Of a stretch of 64,000 nucleotides of DNA, positions 32,083 through 40,354 are shown piece after piece. The notes below the pieces were generated by a model that ran no database searches, was not told the origin of the DNA, and was given only the letters and a program-made list of their open reading frames with translations. Positions within the stretch are counted from its first letter, which is position 1. Each line of letters starts with the position of its first letter. Position numbers and translations under genes: made by a program. Origin of the DNA: Sphingobacteriales bacterium (GTDB lineage Bacteria; Bacteroidota; Bacteroidia; Chitinophagales; Chitinophagaceae); NCBI GenBank assembly GCA_016708305.1, contig JADJGB010000008.1:1860001-1924000 (forward strand), given 5' to 3'.

Positions 32083-32280
32083 CACCCAAAATTGCCTTCC
32101 GGTAATATCTCCTTTCTGGATCACATACCCGCAGCAGGGTCAAACCAAAAAAAGGGTGGTAGTAATGATGTGAGTAATTTGGGACCTTCCAGTGAAGCTA
32201 ATCTAATAAATGGATCAATTGAACAGACTCTTTATTTCTTTTTTGGAATTTCAAAAGACAGTACAGAAAATAATGAATGA
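32083..32280 (+). pseudogene. C-terminal remnant of a second GH2 gene
   Basis: Directly after the IS end the plus strand reads HPKLPSGNISFLDHIPAAG, then LGPSSEANLINGSIEQTLY and FFFGISKD before a stop at 32280. The intact GH2 protein upstream has HPTLPVGNISFLDAIPPIG, LGPQSENTKIDGSIKHSLY and FYFGFPN at its C-terminus. So this is the last 65 residues of a paralogous GH2 gene that once lay in tandem; its first 900 or so codons were lost at the IS boundary. Confidence 0.8.
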
Positions 32281-32333
32281 GATAGTAAGAAAAAAATGGT
32301 TGAAAAATGATTGACAAAGATTAATGGTATAAA

Positions 32334-32565
32334 ATGAAAAAGAAGTTTTTTTTTATTAGTAGTACTGCGGCTTGGTGTAAAGAGCTTTTTATTTGCTGCC
32401 GATTATGTTAGGTACAATGGAAGTCAGCCGATAACTTATACTGTTTCTGAAAATGCAGATCCGGTAGTTCATGCGGCTGTCAAAATGTGGCTGGAAGACA
32501 TGAATCAAGTAACAGGAAAGGTGCCTTTAAAATCGGATAATGGCAAATTAGGGCAAACGCTATAA
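32334..32565 (+). pseudogene. N-terminal stub, GH115-like
   Basis: ATG at 32334 gives MKKKF and, after one shift in a long T run, LLVVLRLGVKSFLFAADYV, then PITYTVSENADPVVHAAVK and MWLEDMNQVTGKVPLKSDN, with a stop at 32563-32565. A signal peptide followed by a short domain of this kind resembles the start of GH115 alpha-glucuronidases. The remaining 800 or so residues are absent. Assignment to GH115 is from residue pattern alone and is tentative. Confidence 0.45.
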
Positions 32566-33071
32566 CAAACTAAAGCATGAAAGTAAAATTTTTATGAACA
32601 TCATAAAATGATCTGCTACAGAGTTTGAAACATCAGTAGCCAACCTAATAGCAGAAATGCTGTCAAACAGGGATAACCACCAGGAAAAGGGAATGATCGT
32701 AAAAAAGTTATCACCTCTGCTGCAGATATTATCCCTAATGAAAAAATAATACCCTGAGCGTAGTCATTCACGTACTGTCAGCCGTGGATTTAATGATGCA
32801 GCAGGGAAATTGGCAGACTTACTAAACCACACTGAAACCATTTTCCCCGGTACCGAAATGAGGCTAATCTTCAAAACTACCGCACTGTCAAACTGCGATA
32901 GGTAAGGAGTTCTGAGGTTAAGAAATGAATGCGCATTAAGTAATAATGCCTTTATGTTTTGGACTTTACAATAGATGGGGTTTTATTAATTCATTGATTT
33001 TGAGATTGTAACCCAAGTGTAAAATATTCAAAAAGTTTTTTTTGTTTGAAAAGATGCTTTAATTTTAAAAA
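32566..33071. other. Degenerate region with fragments of an unrecognised gene
   Basis: About 500 bases before the Crp/Fnr gene. Two stretches look like eroded coding DNA on the plus strand: at about 32618-32750 FETSVANLIAEMLSNRDNHQ, and at about 32755-32905 SHSRTVSRGFNDAAGKLADL, then LNHTETIFPGTEMRLIFKT. They appear to be parts of one short protein broken by indels. No family was recognised. The last 160 bases are AT-rich and likely hold the promoter of the downstream gene. Confidence 0.4.
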
Positions 33072-33662
33072 ATGCTAATAGAAACAGAGATTTTGATAGC
33101 CTGGGGTGCGGTGTCGAAGAAATATAAAAAGAATGAAATTATTTTTTTGGAAGAAGATGTGCCTCGGTTTTACTATCAGGTATTGACGGGTCGGGTAAAG
33201 ATGTTTAATAATTGTGATACAAAAGAGTTTATTCAAGGTATTTTTGTGGATGGTGAAAGTTTTGGCGAGCCGCCTCTTTTTAATAATGAAATGTATGCGG
33301 CTACAGCCATTGCTCTTGCCAACACAGTGGTAATAAGGATCAGCAGGGAGCGTTTTAGAAAACTGCTTGTTGAATATCCAAAATTACAAACAAAGTTTTT
33401 GGAACTTTTTGCTACAAGGCTTTACGAAAAATCGCTGGCGGCAAAAGAATTGGTCAATAATTCTCCAGAAGTGCGGATCAAAAGTTTTTTGGACAATTAT
33501 AAAAAGAAGGCGGGAAAAAATAACGGGAAACTTCTTATTGACCTTACAAGACAGGAAATTGCTAATTTTACAGGGCTTTGTGTAGAAACGGTAATCAGAA
33601 CATTATCCAAAATGAAATCTCAAAATAAGGTCTCGATAATTGATAAAAAATTATATTACTAA
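33072..33662 (+). CDS. Crp/Fnr-family transcriptional regulator
   Basis: 196-residue regulator with an N-terminal cyclic-nucleotide-binding-like beta-barrel (KNEIIFLEEDVPRFYYQVLT, GRVKMFN, then VDGESFGEPPLF) and a C-terminal winged helix (LTRQEIANFTGLCVETVIRT, then LSKMKSQNKV). No N-terminal cysteine cluster for an iron-sulfur cluster is present, so direct oxygen sensing of the FNR type is unlikely; cAMP, haem or NO sensing as in Bacteroidota Crp/Dnr relatives is possible. The next gene overlaps its end by 23 bases if the first ATG is used, suggesting joint expression. Confidence 0.9.
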   Translation: MLIETEILIAWGAVSKKYKKNEIIFLEEDVPRFYYQVLTGRVKMFNNCDTKEFIQGIFVDGESFGEPPLFNNEMYAATAIALANTVVIRISRERFRKLLVEYPKLQTKFLELFATRLYEKSLAAKELVNNSPEVRIKSFLDNYKKKAGKNNGKLLIDLTRQEIANFTGLCVETVIRTLSKMKSQNKVSIIDKKLYY

Positions 33663-34893
33663 AATATCTGTTTTTATGGGTTTATCTATAAGAAGTTGGC
33701 TTAAAATTTCCATACTCAACTTTTTGCTGGTATCGGTTTTGGGAATAATCATGCGGTACAAGATTGCATTCTCATTTCCTTTTCTGAAACAAAAGAATTT
33801 GCTGCATGCACATTCTCATTTTGCTTTTTCGGGTTGGGTTACGCAAACACTTTTTGTGCTTATGATTGTTTTTCTATCCAAATTTTTATCGGAGGAAACG
33901 CTTAAAAAGTATAGAATTATTTTGATAACCAATTTGATAAGCGCTTATGGAATGTTGCTGGCGTTCACCTATCAGGGTTATGGGGCAATATCCATTACGT
34001 TTTCTACACTATCGGTGGTAGTTACTTTTTGGTTTAGTTATCACTACTTTATGGATTTGAAAAAATTGCCTGCCCATCCTTCCAAACCCTGGTTTAATGC
34101 TTCGCTGTTATTTAATATTTTATCCACAGCAGGTGTCGGTTTTCTGGCTTATATGATGATGAGCAGGTCGGTGCAGCAAAACTGGTATCTGGGATCAGTG
34201 TATTATTACCTTCATTTTCAATACAATGGCTGGTTCTTTTTTGCGGCAATGGGCATATTGTTAGATTGGATGAAAGATAAGTATCCATCCTTTACTCTAA
34301 AGCCGATTATTTTCCAATTGTTTTTCTTTGCCTGTATTCCGGCCTATTTTCTTTCAACTCTTTGGGCCAACCTGCCACTTTGGTTATATATTATAGTGGT
34401 TATTGCATCTGTTTTACAGGCTGTGGCATGGATAATATTTTTGGGTCAACTAAAAAAAGATTGGAGATTGCTGAAGCCGACACAGTTTAATATTGTAAGC
34501 CTGTTTATGTTGCTTTCGGGATTTGCTTTTAGCATAAAAATACTGCTGCAATTAGGTTCTACGGTTCCGAGTATCAGTCAGTTGGCATTTGGTTTCAGAC
34601 CGATTGTTATTGCTTATCTGCATTTAATATTATTGGCGGTGTTTTCGTTATTTTTACTGGCCTTTATGTATTTGAAAAAAGGGTTAATTGTAAGCAGGAA
34701 TACTCAGATAGCATTAATTGGTATTGCAATAGGTGTATTTGTAAATGAGTTTGTATTGTTGGTGCAGGGCGTAGCTTCGTTTTCTTACACTCCAATAAGT
34801 TACGTAAATGAAGCTTTGTTTACGGTAGCCGTTTTCATTTTCACAGGTATTTTGTATTTGTTACTTATTCAATTTCAAAACAAAAAGACATAG
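33640..34893 (+). CDS. Polytopic membrane protein with conserved-looking histidines
   Basis: 417 residues with about twelve hydrophobic helices. Histidines sit in membrane-helix contexts: NLLHAHSHFAFSGWVTQTL near residue 50, VYYYLHFQYNGWFFFAAMG near residue 190 and VIAYLHLILLAVFSLF near residue 325. The pattern recalls the haem-copper oxidase subunit I / NO reductase fold or NnrS-like proteins, but the full set of haem and copper ligands is not obvious, so this is an inference. The first ATG (33640) overlaps the Crp/Fnr gene; an internal ATG at 33676 is an alternative start. Position behind a Crp/Fnr regulator fits a respiratory or NO-response role. Confidence 0.65.
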   Translation: MIKNYITKISVFMGLSIRSWLKISILNFLLVSVLGIIMRYKIAFSFPFLKQKNLLHAHSHFAFSGWVTQTLFVLMIVFLSKFLSEETLKKYRIILITNLISAYGMLLAFTYQGYGAISITFSTLSVVVTFWFSYHYFMDLKKLPAHPSKPWFNASLLFNILSTAGVGFLAYMMMSRSVQQNWYLGSVYYYLHFQYNGWFFFAAMGILLDWMKDKYPSFTLKPIIFQLFFFACIPAYFLSTLWANLPLWLYIIVVIASVLQAVAWIIFLGQLKKDWRLLKPTQFNIVSLFMLLSGFAFSIKILLQLGSTVPSISQLAFGFRPIVIAYLHLILLAVFSLFLLAFMYLKKGLIVSRNTQIALIGIAIGVFVNEFVLLVQGVASFSYTPISYVNEALFTVAVFIFTGILYLLLIQFQNKKT

Positions 34894-35001
34894 TATAGCA
34901 CTTGTTTATTAATTAAGAATCTCCAAATTATGTGAAATTTAGTCGCCAGACGATTAATAAATTGTTTAAAATACTTGCTTTCTGGCATAATTTAAAAATT
35001 A

Positions 35002-35015
35002 CTGATTTAAATCAT
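35002..35015 (+). promoter_or_regulatory. FNR/Crp-type operator candidate upstream of the fasciclin gene
   Basis: CTGATTTAAATCAT contains the perfect palindrome TGATTTAAATCA (35003-35014) and matches the FNR-type box TTGATnnnnATCAA except at the outermost bases. A second half-element, ATGATTT, follows at 35024-35030. It lies 71 bases before the fasciclin start codon and downstream of the Crp/Fnr gene, a natural candidate regulator. Confidence 0.4.
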
Positions 35016-35085
35016 CTTTTTAAATGATTTATCATACAGGCAATATTCAGGTTAATTTCTAACATTGCAGCCTAAAACACACAAT

Positions 35086-35640
35086 ATGAAAAAATTATTT
35101 TTACTTTTTTTAGGAACGGCTACTTTGATAGCTTGTAATTCAGATGCCGACAACCAAACAGCAACAACTACCGGTACCGCAATAGAAACACATACACAGG
35201 CTGGTGTTCAGGATGAAACCTCGCAGCCAAATGTAGTTCAGGTAGCAATAGGTAGTAAAGACCATTCTACATTGGTAGAGGCAGTTAAAGCAGCGGACTT
35301 AGTTACTGCATTAAGTAATGCAGGGCCTTTCACGGTTTTTGCACCCACCAATGCGGCTTTTGGCAAACTTCCAAAAGGTACAGTTGAGGATTTACTGAAA
35401 CCTGAGAAAAAAGATGCGCTTACTGATATTCTGCAATATCATGTTTATGTAGGTGTATTGAAAACTGACCAGCTTATGGATGGCCAATCCTTGGGCATGG
35501 TGAATGGCGGAAATATTAAAATCACTATGGTTGACGGGAAACCGGTTTTAAACGGAATAGCCCATATCGTTGCTTCTGTACCTGCCTCAAACGGTATTGT
35601 TCATGTTATTGATGAAGTGATTACACCAGAGGCAAAATAA
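35086..35640 (+). CDS. Fasciclin (FAS1)-domain lipoprotein
   Basis: 184-residue cell-envelope lipoprotein. The start was placed at 35086 (MKKLFLLFLGTATLIAC), which gives a proper lipoprotein signal with Cys at residue 17; a longer frame adds seven unlikely residues. A Thr/Gln-rich linker of about 35 residues leads into one FAS1 domain: DHSTLVEAVKAADLVTALS, PFTVFAPTNAAFGKLPKGT, LTDILQYHVYVG and NGIVHVIDEVITP. FAS1 domains mediate adhesion or protein binding. A terminator follows after 30 bases, and a group II intron is inserted right behind that terminator. Confidence 0.9.
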   Translation: MKKLFLLFLGTATLIACNSDADNQTATTTGTAIETHTQAGVQDETSQPNVVQVAIGSKDHSTLVEAVKAADLVTALSNAGPFTVFAPTNAAFGKLPKGTVEDLLKPEKKDALTDILQYHVYVGVLKTDQLMDGQSLGMVNGGNIKITMVDGKPVLNGIAHIVASVPASNGIVHVIDEVITPEAK

Positions 35641-35669
35641 TTTCCTTACAAAACTAATTGAGTTATTTA

Positions 35670-35692
35670 CAGGAGCAAAAGCTCCTGTTTTT
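35670..35692 (+). terminator. Intrinsic terminator of the fasciclin gene; intron insertion target
   Basis: CAGGAGC (35670-35676), loop AAAA, GCTCCTG (35681-35687) and then a T run form a classic rho-independent terminator. The first group II intron starts two or so bases after it. Insertion just behind a terminator hairpin is the known habit of bacterial class C group II introns. Confidence 0.9.
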
Positions 35693-35693
35693 G

Positions 35694-36411
35694 TATGTCG
35701 GGCAAGATATTAAGCTAACAGGATGCGAGTTCCTGTATGTGCCGAGTTGATAGGAAACATTAGCGACTGACAAGGGTCTGGGGCGACCCCGAATCTGAAA
35801 GAAGTCATCAGCAAATCTGAAGTTCTGACGAATAGAAATCTGATAGAAGGCTCTTAAGAGAGGGCAACCGAGCCATGGATTGGGAACGCCCAAAACTCAA
35901 CCGTAACTCAAAAGAGTAAATCAGGCAGAACGCAGAGAAAGTTTAATATCTTATCCCGAGAGGTCTTGCAGTATGCACCAATGTGCAGATTGTCCATCGA
36001 TGAACAATTATATACTACAAGAAGTCAGCAGAGGACATAGTATTTTGTGTTAGGAATAGCACAGAAGAAGGTCTGAATCTTTTAACTTAAGGAGCAGTTA
36101 GTTCAAAATTTGTTTTATGGCGCAACCGCAAGAGATAACTTACCAATTAGACCTGTTCAAAGGGCAGGTGGAGGAGGTTATACGCCCTTTTGCTACGAGT
36201 GAAACCGTATGTGGAGCTTGGGCAATAAAGGCGTTGCAAGTAAAAGAAGCAGGCGAACAGGAACGAGCCTTAACGCAGTATTTGATGGGAGTGATATTGT
36301 TTATACAATCTCACATCAAATTACAAGAAGTTAAACAGTTAAAGAAACCGCCGTGTGCGAGCATGCACGGTGGTGTGAGAGGGCGGGGAGTAATCCCCCT
36401 ACCTACTCGAT
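35694..36411 (+). ncRNA. Group IIC intron, copy 1, ORF-deleted (718 nt)
   Basis: The repeat unit opens TATGTCGGGCAAG and closes with a domain V/VI region: GCCGTGTGCGAG, GCACGGTGGTGTGAGAG, a GGGG/CCCC hairpin and the terminal CCTACTCGAT typical of class C introns. The conserved AAGAAGTCAGCAGAGGACAT is near 36019. Domain IV holds only the first 60 or so codons of the maturase (MAQPQEITYQLDLFKG at 36117), then jumps straight to the 3' end after GATATTGT. The reverse transcriptase, finger, palm and X domains are gone. The exact splice boundary at the 5' side is not resolved. Confidence 0.85.
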
Positions 36412-37135
36412 TATGTCGGGCAAGATATTAAGCTAACAGGATGCGAGTTCCTGTATGTGCCGAGTTGATAGGAAACATTAGCGACTGACAAGGGTGTCAG
36501 GGGCGACCCCGAATCTGAAAGAAGTCATCAGCAAATCTGAAGTTCTGACGAATAGAAATCTGATAGAAGGCTCTTAAGAGAGGGCAACCGAGCCATGGAT
36601 TGGGAACGCCCAAAACTCAACCGTAACTCAAAAGAGTAAATCAGGCAGAACGCAGAGAAAGTTTAATATCTTATCCCGAGAGGTCTTGCAGTATGCACCA
36701 ATGTGCAGATTGTCCATCGATGAACAATTATATACTACAAGAAGTCAGCAGAGGACATAGTATTTTGTGTTAGGAATAGCACAGAAGAAGGTCTGAATCT
36801 TTTAACTTAAGGAGCAGTTAGTTCAAAATTTGTTTTATGGCGCAACCGCAAGAGATAACTTACCAATTAGACCTGTTCAAAGGGCAGGTGGAGGAGGTTA
36901 TACGCCCTTTTGCTACGAGTGAAACCGTATGTGGAGCTTGGGCAATAAAGGCGTTGCAAGTAAAAGAAGCAGGCGAACAGGAACGAGCCTTAACGCAGTA
37001 TTTGATGGGAGTGATATTGTTTATACAATCTCACATCAAATTACAAGAAGTTAAACAGTTAAAAGAAACCGCCGTGTGCGAGAGCATGCACGGTGGTGTG
37101 AGAGGGCGGGGGAGTAATCCCCCTACCTACTCGAT
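36412..37135 (+). ncRNA. Group IIC intron, copy 2, ORF-deleted (724 nt)
   Basis: Almost identical to copy 1 over its whole length and carrying the same internal deletion at the same base, so one copy derives from the other or both from one deleted parent. It begins directly after copy 1's CTCGAT. Small differences are single-base indels (for example GGGTGTCAGG against GGGTCTGG). The maturase remnant starts at 36837. Confidence 0.85.
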
Positions 37136-39046
37136 TATGTCGGGCAAGATATTAAGCTAACAGGATGCGAGTTCCTGTATGTGCCGAGTTGATAGGAAAC
37201 ATTAGCGACTGACAAGGGTGTCGGGGGTGACCTCGAATCTGAAAGAAGTCATCAGCAAATCTGAAGTTCTGACGAATAGAAACCTGATAGAAGGCTCTTA
37301 AGAGAGGGCAACCGAGCAATGGATTGGGAACGCCCAAAATTCAACCGTAACTCAAAAGAGTAAATCAGGCAGAGCGCAGAGAAAGCTTAATAACTTATCC
37401 CGAGAGGTCTTGCAGTATGCACCAACAGTGCGGATTGTGCAGCGATGTACAATTATATACTTCAAGAAGTCAGCAGAGGACATAGTATTTTGTGCAGGAA
37501 CAACACAGAAGAAGGTCTGAATCTTTTAACCTAAGGAGCAGTTAGTTCAAAATTTGTTTTATGGCGCAACAGCAAGAGATAACTTACCAATTAGACCTGT
37601 TCAATGGGCAGGTCGAGGAGGTTATACGCCCTTATGCAACGAGTGAAACCGTACGTGGAGCTCAAACAATAAAGGCGTTGCAAGTAAAAGAAGCAGGCGA
37701 ACATGAACGAGCCTTAACACAGAATTTGATGGGAGCGATATTGTGTCACAGCAATATCAAACAAGCCTATCGACAAGTAAAGCAGAACAAAGGCGTGGCA
37801 GGCATAGACCAAATGGCGGTTGGCGACTTTTCGGCATGGTATGCCGAGAATGGGGAAACCCTATTGAGCCGGCTATACAAAGGCACCTACCAGCCACAAG
37901 GAGTAAAACAGGTAGAAATACCGAAGCCTAACGGAGGCAAGCGCAAGTTGGGAATCCCAACGGTAACAGACAGGATAATCCAACAAGCCATTGCACAGGT
38001 GCTAATTCCGATTTACGAACGAAAATTTTCTGACCACAGTTATGGATTCCGTCCCAACCGAAGTGCCCATCAAGCACTTAGGAAAGGTAGCGAATATGCA
38101 GAACAGGGGAAATATTTTGTAGTAGATATGGATTTGAAAACGTTCTTCGATGTAGTTAACCACGACCGCTTAATGTATAGACTATCACTAACCATCGGGG
38201 ATAAAACCCTATTGGGATTGATACGCAAATACCTACAAAGTGGAATAATGGTTGACGGGGTAGTAAGCCAACGAACCGAAGGTACGCCACAAGGTAGCCC
38301 CCTCTCCCCATTACTGTCAAATATAGTTCTGGATGAATTAGACAAAGAATTGGAGAGCAGAGGACACAAATTTGTTCGATATGCGGACGATTGCAACATC
38401 TACGTACGCAGCCAAGCGGCAGGCGAGAGAGTAATGGAATCGGTCAGCAACTTTATCGAAAGCAAACTGAAACTGCTTGTCAACAAAGACAAAAGTCAGG
38501 TTTGCGAAGTAAATCAAACCAAATTCTTAGGCTACACCATTCAAAAGGATGGCAACCTAAGCATCGCAAAGAAAGAGCATGAACCGCTTTAAAGAAAAAG
38601 TACGCAGTATCACCAAGCGAAACAGAGGAGTAAAGCTCGAACAATTGATTGCCGAACTCGCCCCCGTTATGCGCGGTTGGCTGAACTATTTTCACCATGC
38701 ACGATGTAAAAGACTATTGGAAAACCTTGACGGCTGGATCTGGAGGAAACTCCGATGTTACAGGCTCAAGCAATGCAAAAGAGTAATAACATTGCAACAA
38801 TTTCTCAAAAGCAGGGAGTTGAAACATGGCAAAGCTGGATATTAGCTCTATCAGGCAAGGGTCATTGGTGCAAATCGGGATGTCCGCAAATGCACCAAGC
38901 ACTTGGCAATAAATGGTTTGAGGAAATAGGTTTATACAATCTCTCATCAAATTACGAGAAGTTAAACAGTTAAAAGAAACCGCCGTGTGCGAGAGCATGC
39001 ACGGTGGTGTGAGAGAGCGGGGGAGTAATCCCCCTACCTACTCGAT
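37136..39046 (+). ncRNA. Group IIC intron, copy 3, full length with maturase (1.91 kb)
   Basis: Begins directly after copy 2 with the same TATGTCGGGCAAG and ends with CCTACTCGAT at 39046. It contains the complete maturase gene in domain IV. Scattered substitutions separate it from copies 1 and 2 (for example GGGGGTGACCTCG against GGGGCGACCCCG, and MAQQQ against MAQPQ), so it is the older or independently arrived member. If its protein works, it could mobilise the two deleted copies in trans. Confidence 0.88.
37561..38973 (+). CDS. ltrA: Group II intron reverse transcriptase/maturase (two frameshifts)
   Basis: Intron-encoded protein needed for splicing and for target-primed reverse transcription. 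It opens with MAQQQEITYQLDLFNGQ. RT blocks are intact: NKGVAGIDQM, GTYQPQGVKQVEIPKPNGG, LGIPTVTDRIIQQAIAQVL, SYGFRPNRSAHQALRKG, GTPQGSPLSPLLSNIVLDEL and the catalytic FVRYADDCNIYVRS. The frame breaks near 38578, resumes as MNRFKEKVRSITKRN with the X-domain segment MRGWLNYFHHARCKRLLENL, breaks again in 38800-38825, and ends HQALGNKWFEEIGLYNL. The layout matches class C maturases such as that of GsI-IIC, which lack an endonuclease domain. Corrected length is about 470 residues. Confidence 0.92.
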
Positions 39047-39702
39047 TTTTGTTAATCCTCCGATTTTGTTTTTAAAATGATGATAGGTTATTGTTATTTG
39101 AATTGATTTTTGAAAAAACCTTCCAAGTATAATATATAAGGGTTAATTTCATAATGTGTGTATTGTAATAATTCATTTTTTTTGGTATCATAGAATTTAT
39201 AAGAATTCGCTGCACATAGCGCTTCCTGATGACATCAAAAAACTCAGACCCTTGTTATGTTCCAATAGTCAAAATTGTGTACTATAATCATTAAAAGGCT
39301 GCCAACAAAAGCGCTTTAAGGAATTTATTTCCAATACTTCTTTGCCTATAAGCAAAATGATTTATTACCAAAGCATTTTTTAAAAAGAGAAAATGATTTT
39401 GGATTAATCAAAATAATTTTGAAATATAGTTTTTCCAATTGAAAATATGGGTAAAACCAACTTCCTGAATTTAAACATAAACTATACATTTTGAATGTTG
39501 GGAAATTTTATATTTAAGAATAGCTATACAAAGCGATTATAAACGATTAATAATCAATAATATAAAAAAACTATGCTTCTACTTAAAAAATTATGACATT
39601 ACTCATGTTTTGGCAATAACTTAATATTGGTATTTGACTGTAGTTTTGTGTATGTAGAAATACTGCTAATAATGATTGTTGAGCAAAAAATATACAGTTG
39701 CC
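39047..39702. other. Intergenic region upstream of the phosphate island
   Basis: About 650 bases of AT-rich DNA between the intron array and the DUF47 gene, with no gene found. It must contain the promoter of the island. TAGTTTTG at 39641-39648 fits the Bacteroidota -7 element TAnnTTTG and lies 55 bases before the DUF47 start, but no TTTG was found at the right distance upstream. No Pho-box-like direct repeats were seen. Confidence 0.4.
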
Positions 39703-40350
39703 ATGTTCAAATTTAAAAATACGAATGAAACCATAAATAACATTAATAAATTTTTTGATACAATTGATAAGGCTGTAATTGTTTTCAGAGAGGGGATTAA
39801 GAACTATTTATATAATCATATAGATCAATTTAATGCAAATTTAGAAAGTATGGCAGCGTTGGAGGATGAGGCTGATAATTTCCGGCATCAGATAGAGGCC
39901 AATATTTACAGCCTGTCTTCACTGACAAGGGTATGGGGCGACACTATTCGTTTGATTGAAAATATGGACGATATTGTTGACATTCTGGAAAGCAGTTTGT
40001 TTCAATTTGAAATAGAACGTCCTTACATTCCTGTAGCGCTTTATTCAGACTTTTTAAAACTAACTGAATTATCTACAATGGCGGTAGAAAATCTGATTCC
40101 GGCAGCTAAATCTTATTTTAAAAACCCTGAAAATATTAATGAAAAAATACACAGAGTATATTTTTATGAAAAGGAAACAGATAAACAGGCTCAGACCCTG
40201 AAAAGGAAGGTTTTTCATGAATTAAATACACTTAAACTCAGTGAAAAATTTCACCTGAGATATTTTGCTTTGCATATTGAAAATCTGTCAGATACAGCCG
40301 AAAAGGCCACTGACCAGCTTTTGATTATGACTGTAAAACGAGGAATCTGA
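39703..40350 (+). CDS. DUF47 (PhoU-like) phosphate-transport accessory protein
   Basis: 215-residue, all-helical cytoplasmic protein of the DUF47/PhoU-like family, the usual partner of PiT-type phosphate permeases. Seen: FFDTIDKAVIVFREGIKNYL, LEDEADNFRHQIEANIYS, TRLIENMDDIVDILE-like helices (WGDTIRLIENMDDIVDILES) and FALHIENLSDTAEKATDQLL. Two E/D-xxx-D metal-binding motifs typical of PhoU folds are present (LEDEAD, ENMDD). Start set at 39703 (MFKFKNTNET). The PiT-HTH gene begins four bases after its stop, so they are co-translated. Members are thought to modulate the permease or sense phosphate. Confidence 0.85.
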   Translation: MFKFKNTNETINNINKFFDTIDKAVIVFREGIKNYLYNHIDQFNANLESMAALEDEADNFRHQIEANIYSLSSLTRVWGDTIRLIENMDDIVDILESSLFQFEIERPYIPVALYSDFLKLTELSTMAVENLIPAAKSYFKNPENINEKIHRVYFYEKETDKQAQTLKRKVFHELNTLKLSEKFHLRYFALHIENLSDTAEKATDQLLIMTVKRGI

Positions 40351-40354
40351 TTGC

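Noticed and set aside
36117..36431. Short plus-strand frame of 104 codons, repeated at 36837-37160, as a small protein gene family
   Set aside because: Both are the truncated N-terminus of the group II intron maturase running into intron domain V/VI sequence.
35694..39046. Threefold repeat as a CRISPR or tandem satellite array
   Set aside because: Units are 0.7-1.9 kb, carry group II intron domains and, in one case, a maturase; there are no short repeats with spacers.
39047..39702. A Pho-box upstream of the phosphate island
   Set aside because: No direct 7-bp repeats of the PhoB type were found, and Bacteroidota use other operators; nothing firm to call.
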